Source: Pagrus major
Lineage: Eukaryota > Chordata > Actinopteri > Spariformes > Sparidae
Assembly: GCF_040436345.1 (NCBI RefSeq)
Contig: NC_133233.1
Span: forward strand, 11,551,381-11,615,380
Length of the DNA stretch: 64,000 nucleotides
Direction of reading: 5' to 3'
Part shown: piece by piece, positions 24,490 through 37,600 of the stretch
Layout: every line of letters begins with the position of its first letter
Numbering within the stretch: the stretch's first letter is position 1
Translations under genes and position numbers: made by a program
The notes under the pieces: model-generated
The model's database searches: none
The model's input: only the letters and a program-made list of their open reading frames with translations
Told to the model about the DNA's origin: nothing

Positions 24490-27400
24490 ACTACAATACG
24501 ACCCCAGCTGGAGTCACATTTTTGTTCACCTGATGAAATCCAATAGTGTTTTTTTCTTTTAGCTCTGGTTTGGTCTCAACCAGCTTTTGTGTAAATATAT
24601 TCGCTACCAGATTTTCAAGTGTCTTCACCAGCTGGTCAATACAGATATCATCAGCACATCATTACTTCTGTTTTTGTGTGTACATGCGAGTACAACACTG
24701 GCAGTGCCCTCTAGCTGAGACTCTATGAAAAAGTGTGTCATTATCTCCACACTTAAACGATAATGGCGTCTCCCTCCTCTGTACTACAGCTGGCTTTCCT
24801 TCCCAGCTTCCAGTGTGGCAGTTCGGAGCAGCCATTAACACATTTGCCTTCTGACAAGCCAGATGACACGTTGTATTAACATTTGGTGTGTCCTCTTCAT
24901 AAAGTGCCTCCTTCAGACCATATGCTACATTTTTTGCTCCACTAGTGGTAAGATAATTAAAATAGAGATGAATTTATAATAACCTACACCAGAGTTTTTC
25001 AAACTGTGAAGCATTAGGCAAAAATTCTTCATGTCTAGAAAGAAAAAAAAAGGGATGTTAGTTATTGTTGTTTTTGGCCCACGAATTTTACTTGGTCACC
25101 AACATGGTTGGCAGTAGCAGCAGCAGCATTGGCACGACACACAGCTCATGAAGGTAATTAAGATACTATAAAAGCCTTTTGGCCTGATTGCAGCAATTTG
25201 CATCAAAACCAGTACTCTTTCTCTGAGCCTCCCATCGCCTCCCAATTACAGGAACTGTAGGAACCTAGAGCATGATTATCCCACTAATTGAAGTGAGACA
25301 AAGAACATATAGAGGATGAAGGTGAGTTTTACTGACAAAACTGGAATAAAAACAAAACAAAATAAAAGCAGGTAAAAGAGTGTCCAAAAAAATCTTAAGA
25401 GAAACACAAAGAACAAACCAGGAAGAAGAAGAACGAATTAATGAATGGAGCACAGGTGACAAGACAAAGACAGGAAGTGGGGAACATGACACGTGAGGAT
25501 AAATCTACAAAATAAAACAGGAAACAACTAAACAAGATCCCCAAACCACGACAACAACAACATTATGAACAACAAATGTAGTGACAAAATCCATTAATAT
25601 AAACTTTGTTCATGTTGAACTATCAATATTTTATATATTACTGAGAATAAAGCTCAGAATACCACATTAATATGGTTCTTACATTTATATAGATGTTTGC
25701 TTTGTGTTGAAAAACTAGGAACACAGACAAAAAACAAGAATAATTTTAAAGAATTTTGTTACTGCTTAACATTCAGCCTCCTCACTTTGTGACGATTGCA
25801 TTGAATCGTCTCTATTGATGCAGGCTGTAAATAAAAGATTTATGTTATCAGTGACCAAAACAGCTGTCCTTAAGGAAACCTGTTTCCAATTTTTGTATAA
25901 CTACAACAGCAATAAGGTTACATAAGCTTAGTTTCAGAACAATAGTTCTCAGATTAATGTATTCAAAGGAGTCAAGCGAGGGGAACATGTTATATTGAGC
26001 CACACCACAGCCTACCACCCAGACACAAGTTTGATCCATATGCACCATCAAAATGAAAAGTTATTCAGGCACATACAAGTGCAGCAAACCAATCTGTTTG
26101 TAGAAAAACTGTTACCCCAGCCGAGGCCGTCGAGATACTGTATATGTATATGTATGATCTGCAACAAATCTGGACAAACACGATGTAGACTGCTGGATGC
26201 TGAGTCGATGCTTCTCCTCAAACTCACTGAAGGGCTGACACACAGACAGATCTTCATTTGGTAAATATTCACAAATCATTCAGATGACAGAGCGTGACCC
26301 AGAACTGCTTGTTTAAATCGGTTTTGAAACAGTGACATTTGCTGGCAGTGAGCAGATATAGAATTAATTCAGCTGAGCTGCCTGTTAATTGTCACAGTGG
26401 TAAAAAGTTGATTTGAAGAGATGTCTTGGAATACAAGTGCAATAAACGCAGCTATTGTTGAGTTGATATCAGTCAGAGCACAATTACCTTCCAATCAAAC
26501 CAAACAAAGAGGGCGTTTGGGAACACAATAGAAAGACGCAGATAAAAGGTTGGTTTTTGGGTCGGAATGAAATTAGTATTTTCTCTGGAATGTCTAATTT
26601 TCAATTTCCATAATGGTTCAAAAGGTTACCGAAATGAAATTACAATCGAAAAATAGAAAAAGCAACGTCTGCTTCATGTTTTATCTCTTCTTTCCTTCTC
26701 CACTTTTAAGAGTCGCTCACGCTTTAAGCAGCGCGGAGTTTAAGAAATCCTCTCAGACAAAAAGAGCTCCTTATCTTTCTCTCTCCACAATAATGGGAAT
26801 CCAATACATTTTATTACTCATAGAAAATTCTAATTAATCCCGGGTTTATAAAATGAGGCCAATCAGTCAATATTATCTACAGTCAGCGCTGGATGCAGCC
26901 TTAGCTGTGGAGCAAAGCGAGGACTCGGAGATGACAGACTGTAATATCTCATTTCTGAGTCAGAAAAGCAGGCCGGCCGCTGCAGACACGCCACACTTCT
27001 GTATTGAGAACAGCCTGACGCTGCATCTCAGGCCGACTCTTTCTGCTTCACTTCACTCACTTTGCAGATGAGGTTGGCAGCGGCGGCACCGCTCCGTATT
27101 TCAGACTAATTTATGACCTCTGCAGAGGAGGGTGCATTAGGATGATCAGCCGCGTCAACCTCTGCCATGCTGCAACAACTGGCCATGAGAAGGCAGAAGA
27201 ACACACCAACACACGCGCAGAAATGTGTGTGTGTTGATGTGTGTGTGTGAGTACGTGCATTCAATTAAAGCTGAAGTATATTACATCTGCACAGCTTTAG
27301 CAGCACTCCAATCTAAGCAGCCACTCTCCATGTCTACTCACAACTGTATGTATATATTTTTTTTAATTTGGAAGACTTTCCATGCAACAGTGCTGCCCTC

Positions 27401-27715
27401 CATCAAAGTCTAGCTTTAGACTCATTATTACAGCAGTTTTTAGAGTCATTTTTAAGGCTTTGTATGGCTTAAAATATTCATTCAATTCAACACAACAAGG
27501 TGTTTGCAAGACTCTGAAACTCTAGTTCAGTCATGTGTGTTGGAGATACTTGATCACCAGGCGACAACCTCCAGGGCTGAGGAATGAAGCCGTCACAGAA
27601 CTGACAAACACTGCAGTTCCTCAAATGGCCACTTGAGGCCGGCTCTGAAAGTGAGTCAATCCCCATTTGCCTATGTACGGGGGTGAATTGTTATATAATT
27701 CACTCGTTTAAATTA
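24490..27715. other. Gene-free stretch; candidate regulatory block at 26560-26960
   Basis: No supported exon. About 26560-26960 is rich in AATTA/ATTA-type words (GAAATTAGTATTTT, TCTAATTTTCAATTTCCAT, TCTAATTAATCC) followed by a GC-richer tail. That texture is typical of conserved non-coding enhancers, but only cross-species alignment could confirm it. Purine-rich and AT-rich intergenic sequence fills the rest. Confidence 0.35.
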
Positions 27716-27720
27716 TATTA

Positions 27721-27998
27721 AAGGTGCACTATGTAGTTTTGAGGAAGAAATTTAAATCACAAGAGAAAGATCTTCAGTGGCTGATGTTTTATGCCTGAAC
27801 AAACTAAATAAACAAACTCTTTGCTTTCATGACTCAAACTGAATAAATTGACCTGTTTTACTTTGTTTATATTTGGCGGGCCCTGCCACCTTTCTAGCTT
27901 CAAACGGTGTTCTGGGGACCTTATTTTCCTCCAAGAACAGCTATTAAATATTAAAATTCTGAGTTTTAATATTTTCCAGAACTACATAGTGCCCCTTT
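27721..27998 (+). mobile_element. MITE-like element, family B, complete
   Basis: Terminal inverted repeats AAGGTGCACTATGTAGTT (left) and AACTACATAGTGCCCCTTT (right), length about 278 bp. The interior contains CCTGCCACCTTTCTAGCTTC and TGTTCTGGGGACCTTATT, shared almost base for base with the copy in pomp intron 2 (60237-60420). No open frame. Confidence 0.8.
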
Positions 27999-27999
27999 A

Positions 28000-30678
28000 A
28001 ATCTTAAAATGATATATCATTAATTACTTGGAGTGACAGCTAGCTGCCGTCTAGCTAGCTCCAGCCATGCTCCACCTCTGCCAGAGGTAAACACAACAGT
28101 GACGCGGTGCACGACTCTAAGAGCGTTTTAACTGCTTCACATGCTGGTGTGTTCATTGTGACTTTTTTCAATTAAAAGGTTATGTCAATAACCTACATCA
28201 TAACCTACTCCTATAAAGCTTGGGGGACTCACAAGAGACAGATAAAAAAAAAAAAAAGGATGTACAAAAAAAGCTCTGAAAACCTTGGATCTCCTCTAAT
28301 ATATCAACTTCTCACAGAGTGGCAAAGTTGGAGGACTAATTCTTGGCTGTTCTGATGTAAAAGTCACATTAATTGTCTAAAGAGACGATATTAGATGACT
28401 CATAGGTGCTGCACTTGTACGATTTGGATTGACATGAAACGCTCCTGGTTGAATAAGTGCAAATTACTTACAACTGTGTGAGAAAATATCTGGTTATTTC
28501 GTTTTAAAAAAGAGTCAGAGGTACAAGGCTGTGTACACAGACATGTTAAGTGAGAAATTAACTACTATTCAGGGTGAATTTTGGGAAGGAACATCCAATC
28601 ATTGAGCTCAAAACTGCCTCTCTGACAGTGGGCAAAAGCTAAAGATATTCACAGGTTGACTAGTACTCCTTATCATTAATAAACTGACCTTTATACGGAT
28701 GTGAAACGGGTGATAATACAGTCAGTCTCAAGTGTCTCTTACTTACTTCCCTTCCCCCTTCACCCAGTCCGAGGAGGGAGGGCAGATGTATAGCCAACAG
28801 GACACAGCCACAACTTTGCCTCGAGCACTGACCTCCTCCGATGACAACCATATGCTCCTGTATTGAATATGTATGACTGTGGGAAAGAAGCTCGACATGT
28901 GAAATTCAGTGTAGTGTAGTTAACATCCTTAAGGAGTCTGAGTGTTGAAGACTCCTGCTCCCATATGGTTTAATGTAAAGTTGATGTCAGCATCATCACA
29001 TGATTAAACTTATTATGCCAGAGATCTTATGACTAAAAACAAGACTGTTTTTCATTTTTTATTACTTTATCTTTTTGCTCTACAAATCAACATTACCCAA
29101 GTGGCTTAACAACAATATAATAATAGCTGTTGGTCCATTATTTACTGAGACCTCAAGGGTCCATTTTCTGTTTGTTTTCTCTTCTCTGTCGTCGGGAGTT
29201 GATTCATTTCCTCCGAGGTCAAGGAGAGACGGCCATTTATTTCAGTGAGAAACACATGGTGGAGAAAAGTCAACATATGGTTGAGACGTTTAAGTGCAGG
29301 AATAAAAAGTGGATAGTAACAATGATCTCCTCATGCCTCAACTGCAAGTGTTTATGTAGAAGGAAACTAGAGGTGTGAAGTGGCTGAGAGCTCAGTTTGT
29401 CCCCTCACATGACAAAATAAAGAGGTGGTTCTGCAGATTACTCTTGTTCGCCATCACGTGCACTGTTTCAGACACTGATGATTAGACTGACTGGTTTCCA
29501 CAATTTTAAAAACTGTACTCATCAGGGTAAGGATAGCAAACACTACGGGCCAATATAAGGTGATATACATTTTTAGTCAGAGGAGCTCCTCTCAGCTCTT
29601 AGCAACTGAGACTCATGTCAGCCTGAGTTCAGATCATGTTCAATCTAACAGGAAAAACAAATGTAAACACATATTTTCCTCTCCATTGCAGCCATCCATC
29701 TAGACTGAAACCAAGTTTTTCTAGTCCTCATAACAGCTTTGTCTAAACAGCCTCCAGAGTGTGTAAATCTTAAAACAGCAGCTTGGTGTTTACAGTATGT
29801 ACAGTACGTGGTAAACAAAGCTTTACTGGCAGTGTGCCAGTAAAGTCAAGAAGTGGCCTCTAACTTTATCTGTGAAAGCCAAATACACAGCAGAGCTATT
29901 ATAAAATAAGTATTTTATTACTGAAGCACAGCAGGTTGGAAATGACAGCTGGTTAACATGTAATGTTTCTTTGGGGTAAGTTTTCAATTTGACGTTTTGA
30001 CAACGCTGTACTTCTGATCTGGTTAGGTTCAGGCACAAAAGCCACTTTTTTTCGGGTTAGGAAAAGATCAAGGGTTTCTGTCTCGGTCACCACAAACCCA
30101 GCTGGAGATGTCCTGATGAGTTAGTAAAAACACCCAGTTATGTCGCCACAAACTAAGTTGCAAATTGTGAGGTTTAGCCAAAGATATCCAGTGGTTTCAC
30201 ACTTGTGTTGGAGGACGCAGTCTTGAACAGTTGTCACTGGCTTGGCAGCCTTCTCACTAGTTTGAGCTTCATCTGCCATCCCCTCCACCTCCTGACCAGC
30301 TCATATATATGTAATGTCAATGTGATATGACACTTTATGCAGCACAAATGTCAATATGGTGCGTATGACGCGTGCTAATTTGAACTTGGTGGTTTGCAGA
30401 AACGTAAACTGCCAACATTTTACCATCTGACCACAGCAGGCGAGTGGAGACTGAACAGAGGTGTAACGGGCTGTCACTCAGAGTAACTGCCAGCTGTGGT
30501 GTCACCTCATCACACGCTGTGTGGCAGCAGAGTTAAGAAGGTGTCATCCTGTAATCAGGAATTGTAAATGTCGATACAGCCAATCACATAGCTGTTGCCA
30601 TTTATGTTGATTTTGTCTGGCGACTTTGCGACTATGATATAATTATCTGGTGAGCTGAGCTGTCTGTCACACGTCTTA

Positions 30679-30709
<31 letters not shown>

Positions 30710-31710
30710 TGATGTGCAGTTGCCAAGAGGGTGAAGAAGGAGGGATGTAGCTCATGTTGTTCAGGTGTTTCACTTTGGACACAAATCATTTTATCCTGAA
30801 AATATCATTATAAAGATGTACTACATAAATTAGCTCAGCAACATAATATCTGATTTGCATGTAGTGCACACTAATAAATTCTGAGCTGTTTTCAGCGCGG
30901 CAAAAAAAAAAGTCCTATAAATCCTCAGTGTCCCTGTTAGTTGTGTTCTGTTGACATATTGCAACACTTTCCACCGATGCTGCTCAATAATTAATGGACT
31001 ATCATGCTGCTGCCAGTGTTCCTTCACTGTTTGGGTTGACAGAATTTTTGGTTCGGATCAGATTTTGCTCTGGTCCAAAACTTTTGGACATATCAGAATG
31101 TGTATATTCAGAAGGGCCCCGCGGCTCCTCCATCATTTATGATGTACTATCTGTTGTAGATGTTTTTACTGGCCAAAAAACATACTTCAGCACAATGGCT
31201 GAACCTCTTCTGCTTATATTCTCGCAGTGACTACACGATCTGTGATGTCATGCCGCTGTGATGCACCTTTGGCTTCTCAGGTTACGATGATTTTCAGACG
31301 GAGGATCAGGTTATTAACTCCAGGGCCAAACATTCACTTCAGAGGTGTAATCATCCTTTGGAAGCTCACTGGATGATATCACTCTACCAGAACGCCTCTC
31401 TGAGGAGGGTTATGAATCCATACAGGGCCGACTCACAGTAACATGATATCACAGCCATGAGAGCAGTTACTGTCAATTGCATGTGTTGCACTGGGTGATG
31501 AGAAACGTTAAATGTCGAGTGAGTCACGCCTTCTACACGCCCTCTTGTTGCTGCCACGTTATTTGTTTTTCTCCTGGAGTACATTGGAACAACTGATGAC
31601 TGGCAAGATATTATTATTGTAATAAATTATGTATTAGATGTAATGTGGGTCACCAAATTATCACTGGGCGCTCTCGATTCTTCAGCGATGGGATTTCAAT
31701 AAATGTTTTA
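28000..31710. other. Gene-free stretch
   Basis: No supported coding exon, RNA gene or element terminus apart from the CTG microsatellite listed separately. Open frames are under 85 codons and without recognisable domains. Confidence 0.45.
30679..30705. repeat. (CTG)9 trinucleotide repeat
   Basis: Nine perfect CTG units. It falls in no supported exon; the poly-Ser frame across it on the minus strand is a consequence of the repeat. Confidence 0.95.
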
Positions 31711-31713
31711 TTT

Positions 31714-32050
31714 AAAGGGGCAGTATGTAGTTTTGGAGAATAAATTCAAACTCAGATTTTTATATTTACTTTATTATTATTATTATTATTATTGTTATTA
31801 TTGTTGTTAGGAGGCTTAAATACGTCTTGCTGTTGGTGCTGTTTAGTAGTAGGTAGGTATGCAGGTAATACACTGAGTAAGTATAAGTACCTCATACAAC
31901 CCCACATCAAAAGACCAGAACTATCACTTTAAGGTTTGTTAATTCAGCTTATTCAGTCATGAAAAGGGAGAGTTTGTTTAGGCATAAAAAAAATAGTGAG
32001 TGAAGATCTCCTGATTAAAATGTGTTCCCCAAAACCTGCAGTGCACCTTT
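31714..32050 (+). mobile_element. MITE-like element, family B, diverged copy
   Basis: The left end AAAGGGGCAGTATGTAGTTTT and right end AAAACCTGCAGTGCACCTTT form imperfect inverted repeats matching the family B termini. An internal (TTA)n tract lies at about 31770-31807. No coding capacity. Confidence 0.6.
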
Positions 32051-32054
32051 AACT

Positions 32055-33700
32055 TTCTAATACATTTCTGATGATTTCTGATTTTCTTAGCTCTCTGTGT
32101 TAATAATAAAACTGTGAAATGACATGTCACTGAAAAAAGAGGGATAATTAACACAATACATACATTGAAAACCATGTAAACATTCAAGAAAAAAGAACAA
32201 AGACAAAAACGAGGGGGATTATAAAGATAAAGAAAGAAAAAAGAAAAAATGAGAATGAGACAAATGAAGGAAACGTGTTTTCGTCATTGTCTTATGTGTA
32301 GTATTTCCTGTCCTGACTTTTACTGAATTTATTCTTGGTGGAAAAAAAATAAATCACAATGACGTCAATACATTAGACAGGTGTGAAATCAGTGGCGAGT
32401 AAAGAATAGCAGAAAACACATGAAAACAAACTGTAGGAGGAAGGTGTCTGTGTTGCAGGAGGAGCTGTGACAACCGCTGAGCTGAGGAGAGTAAGGAATT
32501 CACAAGAATGCAACAATTCAAAGAATCCGGCGGATATGTATTCAAAGATCAAGGCAGGACCTTGAAATATTTCCATCAGGCAATAAAAACACTTTTTTTT
32601 CTTTACTGTTCTCCCCTGAAAAACAACAACTTAATTCATTCCTCTAGAGACAGACATGAAATACTGTTCGGCTGCTGAAAGAACACACCTGGTTGCTGTA
32701 CGAGCCATAGGTTTGTTTGTGTGAGAGATGGAGGGGAAGTGGAGAGGTGAAGGTCATCTCTCTGCCACATATTAAAGCGTCGCTGCAATGAGTTCGACCT
32801 TTCAGCACATCACCCTCGCCCAAATACCAAAACACTTATGTTAACCATGGTGACACCAGGACCCCGCTGCCTTTCATTTACCCTAATAAAATGCATTAAA
32901 GCCGCTGCACATGCAATCAGGCTGACCTCACACGTCAGTGCACACAGGACACACACAGCATACACAAACTCACATGTAGACAGTACGTGCATACAAATAA
33001 ACCAAAATATATACCATAGCATGATGCACATAATGAGTGTTTAAAGCCGTACTGGTGGTTCGCACTGGTGGCTGTTTTCACCAGCAGTCCACCACTGGTC
33101 CAGCCCAGCTGTACTGTGAAGAATGCATATGTTAAGGTGCCTTATATGCCTCCTGTTCTTTGCCAGCAAACAAAGCACATCCTTTCAATCACTAACTGAG
33201 TCTATCTACACACTTTCAGGCTGACTACAGTAATAATAGCAGCACTTTTCTGTGACTGCAGCATTGTGCTGGTGCCTCTCTCGCACCGGGAGAGACTCAC
33301 TTCCAACAACTAATCTGCTGTACTCAGGCTACCAGACCACCTGTGGAGGCTCAGCTGGCAACACAAAAAGTCTTGTTGTCCCCTCAATTCCTGGCGCAGT
33401 GGTCACATTATATTATAGAAAACAGGACGATTATGTGCAGTATGAATTGTTACTTAATTCACGCCACAACAAAGCATCACAACTGAGGAAAAACAAGTTT
33501 CCCTTATCAAAGCTGATTATCTCCATCCTCGGCCGAACCCAAGTGGAGCTCCTGTTGTTGTCTCCGTTGACGTTATGTGATGTTTGGAGCGATCAGTGGT
33601 GATTGTCTGCTGACTCATCACAACAGGGGCTCAGATAGAGGCCCATGAGTCATCGGCGTAAAAAGGTCGGCTCAAATGGACATTTAGCTCCAACGTGGCA
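32055..33700. other. Gene-free stretch
   Basis: AT-rich sequence. The longest open frame (116 codons, plus strand, 33252-33602) shows no recognisable domain, signal or splice context, so I do not call it a gene. Confidence 0.45.
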
Positions 33701-33703
33701 TCG

Positions 33704-33776
33704 AAGAGAAGAGAAGAGAAGAGAAGAGAAGAGAAGAGAAGAGAAGAGAAGAGAAGAGAAGAGAAGAGAAGAGAAG
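33704..33776. repeat. (AGAAG)n pentanucleotide microsatellite
   Basis: About 14.6 perfect AGAAG units. The Glu-Lys-Arg and Ser-Leu frames across it are artefacts of the repeat. Confidence 0.97.
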
Positions 33777-33889
33777 TTAATTCTGCGCTGCAGGATCATC
33801 ACTTTAAAAACTGGTCTGGCCCTCTGTAACAGCAGATGATGATTCACTCTGATGATGAAAAGACCGTACGGCTCGGAAAGAGATATAAA

Positions 33890-34680
33890 GCAACACGCTG
33901 TGAAAGATAGATGATAAGCAGCATTCTGAATTGTTAATTCTGCTGTAATTAATATTGATTAGATTAGCTGGCAATAATCCACGCTTATCTGCGGAGGATA
34001 ATGTGGGTTGGAGTACACATAAACAACTCCGGGGCCAAATTAAAATAACAGTATATTAATAATGAACAGAGGAGAGGAACAGACAGAGTCAGTCACCTTT
34101 GTGAAGAGCAGAATTGAAACTTTGAAAACACAATTGCTTTTATGATATACCCCGCAGCAATTAGGTTAGTTATCTGCATTGCTCATTTGTTTTATGGCGC
34201 TGTTTGTTTCGTGGGCATGTTTATTTTATGACGCTGTTTACTTCAGTTAAGTGGACGTCCAACAGCTCACAACAAACACCACTTCAGTCCGTGTGGGAAA
34301 ACCTTTTTCTTTCTCTTTTTTTTGCTTGAATAAATCCCCCAGGGCACTCAAAGCTGCTTTGCTCCCCCACGGTCTGCCTGTTATGTTTATCTGCAGCAGC
34401 ACATCTCTTTGGTTTTTATGGTCTTTGTTTCTCCTTAGGATCTGCTTATGCCTGGCTGGGCCCCGCACTTTTAAAATGATGAAGGGGAGTGCAAAATGTT
34501 CGGGAAGGCGATCTTTTATTCGTATGATGTGTTTATGGTTATTGTTTCCATTTGTTATCAGCTCGCAGCAGCCGGACAGAGAAATGCGAGGAGAATTTGA
34601 AGAAGAGTGACAAGTTAGCGCCAGTGCGTCTCGTTTGTTTTCCCCCACGCAGCAACATGCACGAGTGATTGACACTGGGG
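33890..34680. other. Candidate conserved non-coding block
   Basis: AT-rich with dense homeodomain-type words (TGTTAATTCTGCTGTAATTA, ATTGATTAGATTAG, AATAATCC). It is followed by a long, evenly composed stretch in which both strands stay open for 119-142 codons. Neither frame resembles a known protein. The texture suggests a constrained enhancer, but no direct proof is possible from one sequence. Confidence 0.3.
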
Positions 34681-34699
34681 ATGCGTTGTATAGGGCGAT

Positions 34700-37600
34700 A
34701 GGTTGTATGGGATGTTACATAAATAGAGAGACTGAGTGAAATAAAGCACAAAATCCAGTCAGAGAACAAAGCTGCACTCAATTTTTTTGCGGTTTACTTT
34801 TTCTTTATTCAATATTTCTGTTTTTAGCTGCGTTTAATACGGGCAAACTGTGGTGCAGCTACTTCAGACACATGTGATAAGGGAGAACTTAATATTGTAT
34901 TAGACAGAGATTACAGCTAAAGAGTTGGAAAGACTTTTGGAAAGAGTGAAGTTAGAATTAGTCACAAGTGCCCCCACTGCCACACTGGTAAGATTTATGG
35001 GAGCTGTAGTTTTTTGTATCCTCACAAAGCGACTGTTGTTTAGCTTTCTTGACATCATGAACATTTCTATTTCCAATGGATACCAATACAGTATGTCTTC
35101 AGGCCCTAAACACACTGAGAACATCATTGTTTTAAGTTGCAGAAAGGGGCACAAAAATGTCACGAGGCACGTCAGATGTAGCACATTTTCAGACCCTCTC
35201 TGCGACTTTATTTCTAAAAAGCGACCAGCGGCAAATTTGGTGACTCATTCTGACCATCAGTGAAAAGCCGGAAAAGATATTCAAATGTATTAAAGGCCTG
35301 TTGTGATTAATTTCCTTTATGCTGCTCAGAATAAGCAGAGAGAGAGACAGCAGTCCGTGGCTGCCCTGCCAAAACAGCATCAGCATCTCTACCTCTCCTC
35401 TCGTAGTGGCTTTCTGTGGTTATGTGTCGCTCTCGCTCTGACATTTTCTCTATAATGCAGCTTGTTAATATTTGAATAGTTTGTTTGAGCTCCTCTGTCA
35501 CTCTTTCCCTCTGAATTAGCAGAGTATTTAATCAGCTCCAATAGATGCTATCTCACATATTTGTAAAGCCTTCCCTTTGTAGATTTTATTTTACTTCTGT
35601 ACTGACTTTGTGATTATTTGGCAAAAGATTTCTCTGTACACCTTTTATATGGCTTAAAGTGATCCCTCAGTGCAACCGTTGTGATTACGTAAATGAGCGC
35701 ATGATGCCATCTGGCAACTATTAGCAAATGTTGGGGCTGGTGCTAGCTACTTTTATTCAGATGGCGACCCCGTGACCACAGCTGCTTTGCGCCACAGAAG
35801 CATGAAATGAAGTGCGTCACATGAGGCGCGTCAATAATCGATAACCTTACCACCGGCTCATTTTTCAGCCAGTCACATGCCCCCTTACATTACGCAAAAA
35901 GCTTAACAGCTGCTAGCTACTAAATTTAGCCGGTTAGCACCTGTGGCTGCTGCTAATGTTACCTCAGCATTGTTTTGATTCTATCAATGTTCCCCGAAGA
36001 AAAATATACAAGTCTTTGAAGAGCAGAACAGAGAAAGATAGCTAAAGGGAGCTCGCTAAAACTGCTAACACACTAGCCTAGCTAATGAATCCGCCAGCTG
36101 GGTAGCATTATGAGCCTTGGTAAGCTGAGTAAACAGTTTAGTTCCCCTGTCAGTGCGCTGTGTTTGTTTACAGCCGTACTTCAACATTGTTGTTGCTAAC
36201 TGCTAACAGGAGCTAACCAGCTAAATCAGGTAGCAGCTGCTGAGCTACGTTGCTTACGAGGCAGAGCGAAAATATAACAATTTCATATACAATATCACAA
36301 TTTTTAGGTTCATTAATCATTTACTTTATCTACACACTTTATTCATATAACTTATTTTAGATTTTATTTTTTAAGATTTTCAACTCTGCTCACCTCGGGC
36401 ATCTTACTGTAACCTAATAAAGCCACTGTTTTTGAGGCTGCGTTAGCTGGAAAGACGTCATACAGTTCTGACTCAGAGAGTTGGATGGCAGGTCAGACAG
36501 GGTGCGGCTCAGTTTTAGCCTCAGAAAACAACTTTTTTTCATGCGATGGTTGTCCAATTAAAGTATTTATGAATTCTGAATATCGGCTACATATTCATGG
36601 AGAAGAGTCACTCGCAGTTGAATTCTGAATTTCTTATGAGCTTTGCCCAGTCAAATCCTAACAAAGTAAAGCTTCTCCTGTCCTCTGTCCGCTGACATGA
36701 GCTCTGCCGGGGTGAGGTGAATTTAATCAAACGATTCTCTGTAAATGAAACCTCTCATTAGACCCACTGAGTCAGAGAGACATGGAGAATTGATATGGGC
36801 AGCAGTTGGTTGCTACCCTCAAGTGCTGTTATAATTAAATTCACCTTTATTCCTTTTACCATCAGTTGTTGACATGGTGTCCATGCTCTCCTCCCTCTTC
36901 CCTAAAGACACATCCACTAATGGTCACGTCTCGGCAACTGTGTGGGGTATTACTGGGAAGAGATAACCGATCAAGTTTGTCTATTGAATGAATACAAGCC
37001 CAGAGATCCACTAATGTTCAAGGCACAAGAGTAAGTGTACTTTAATGAGCATGTTTTACCTGAGAAGCATTTCAAGATAACCATTTTGCTGAAGATGATA
37101 TTCCTATAATCATAAAGCTCCGGTATCGTAGAGAGATTTTGGGCTTTGCTTGTTGTTTTAATGGCTTTTTTAAGTCAATTTTGACATTGCGTCAGTGAGT
37201 TACAGTAGTCCTGTTGTGTGTGGGCTTTCTGCTGAGTAAACTAGCATCCCTATCATATCAACAATGAGCAAGCACAGGGACTCAGGGAAAGACTGCTACT
37301 AACTCCTTTTCACACATTCAGGCAATCCCTGAAATGTTCAGGAACATTTCCTGCATGGCGTCGTGTGAGAATGTGAGCAGGCATCAACATTCAGGGATAT
37401 CCGTACCGCTAATTTTCCACGTCTAGACCTAATAACATGTCAGCGTAATGCAGGTTAGGCTTTGGTGTGAATAAAAGCAGTAACATTACAGGGACGAAGC
37501 ACTTAAAGTGTAACGTCCGTCTGGTTAAAGATGCTATGGCTTGGAGAGAGCGACCCAATCACAGAGCTCCACTGATGATGCAGCTGAAAATTGTATATTG

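Noticed and set aside
33252-33602. 116-codon plus-strand open frame
   Set aside because: No domain, signal or splice context recognised; length is within chance expectation for 64 kb.
33645-33847. Glu/Lys/Arg-rich and Ser/Leu-rich frames
   Set aside because: Generated by the AGAAG pentanucleotide repeat.
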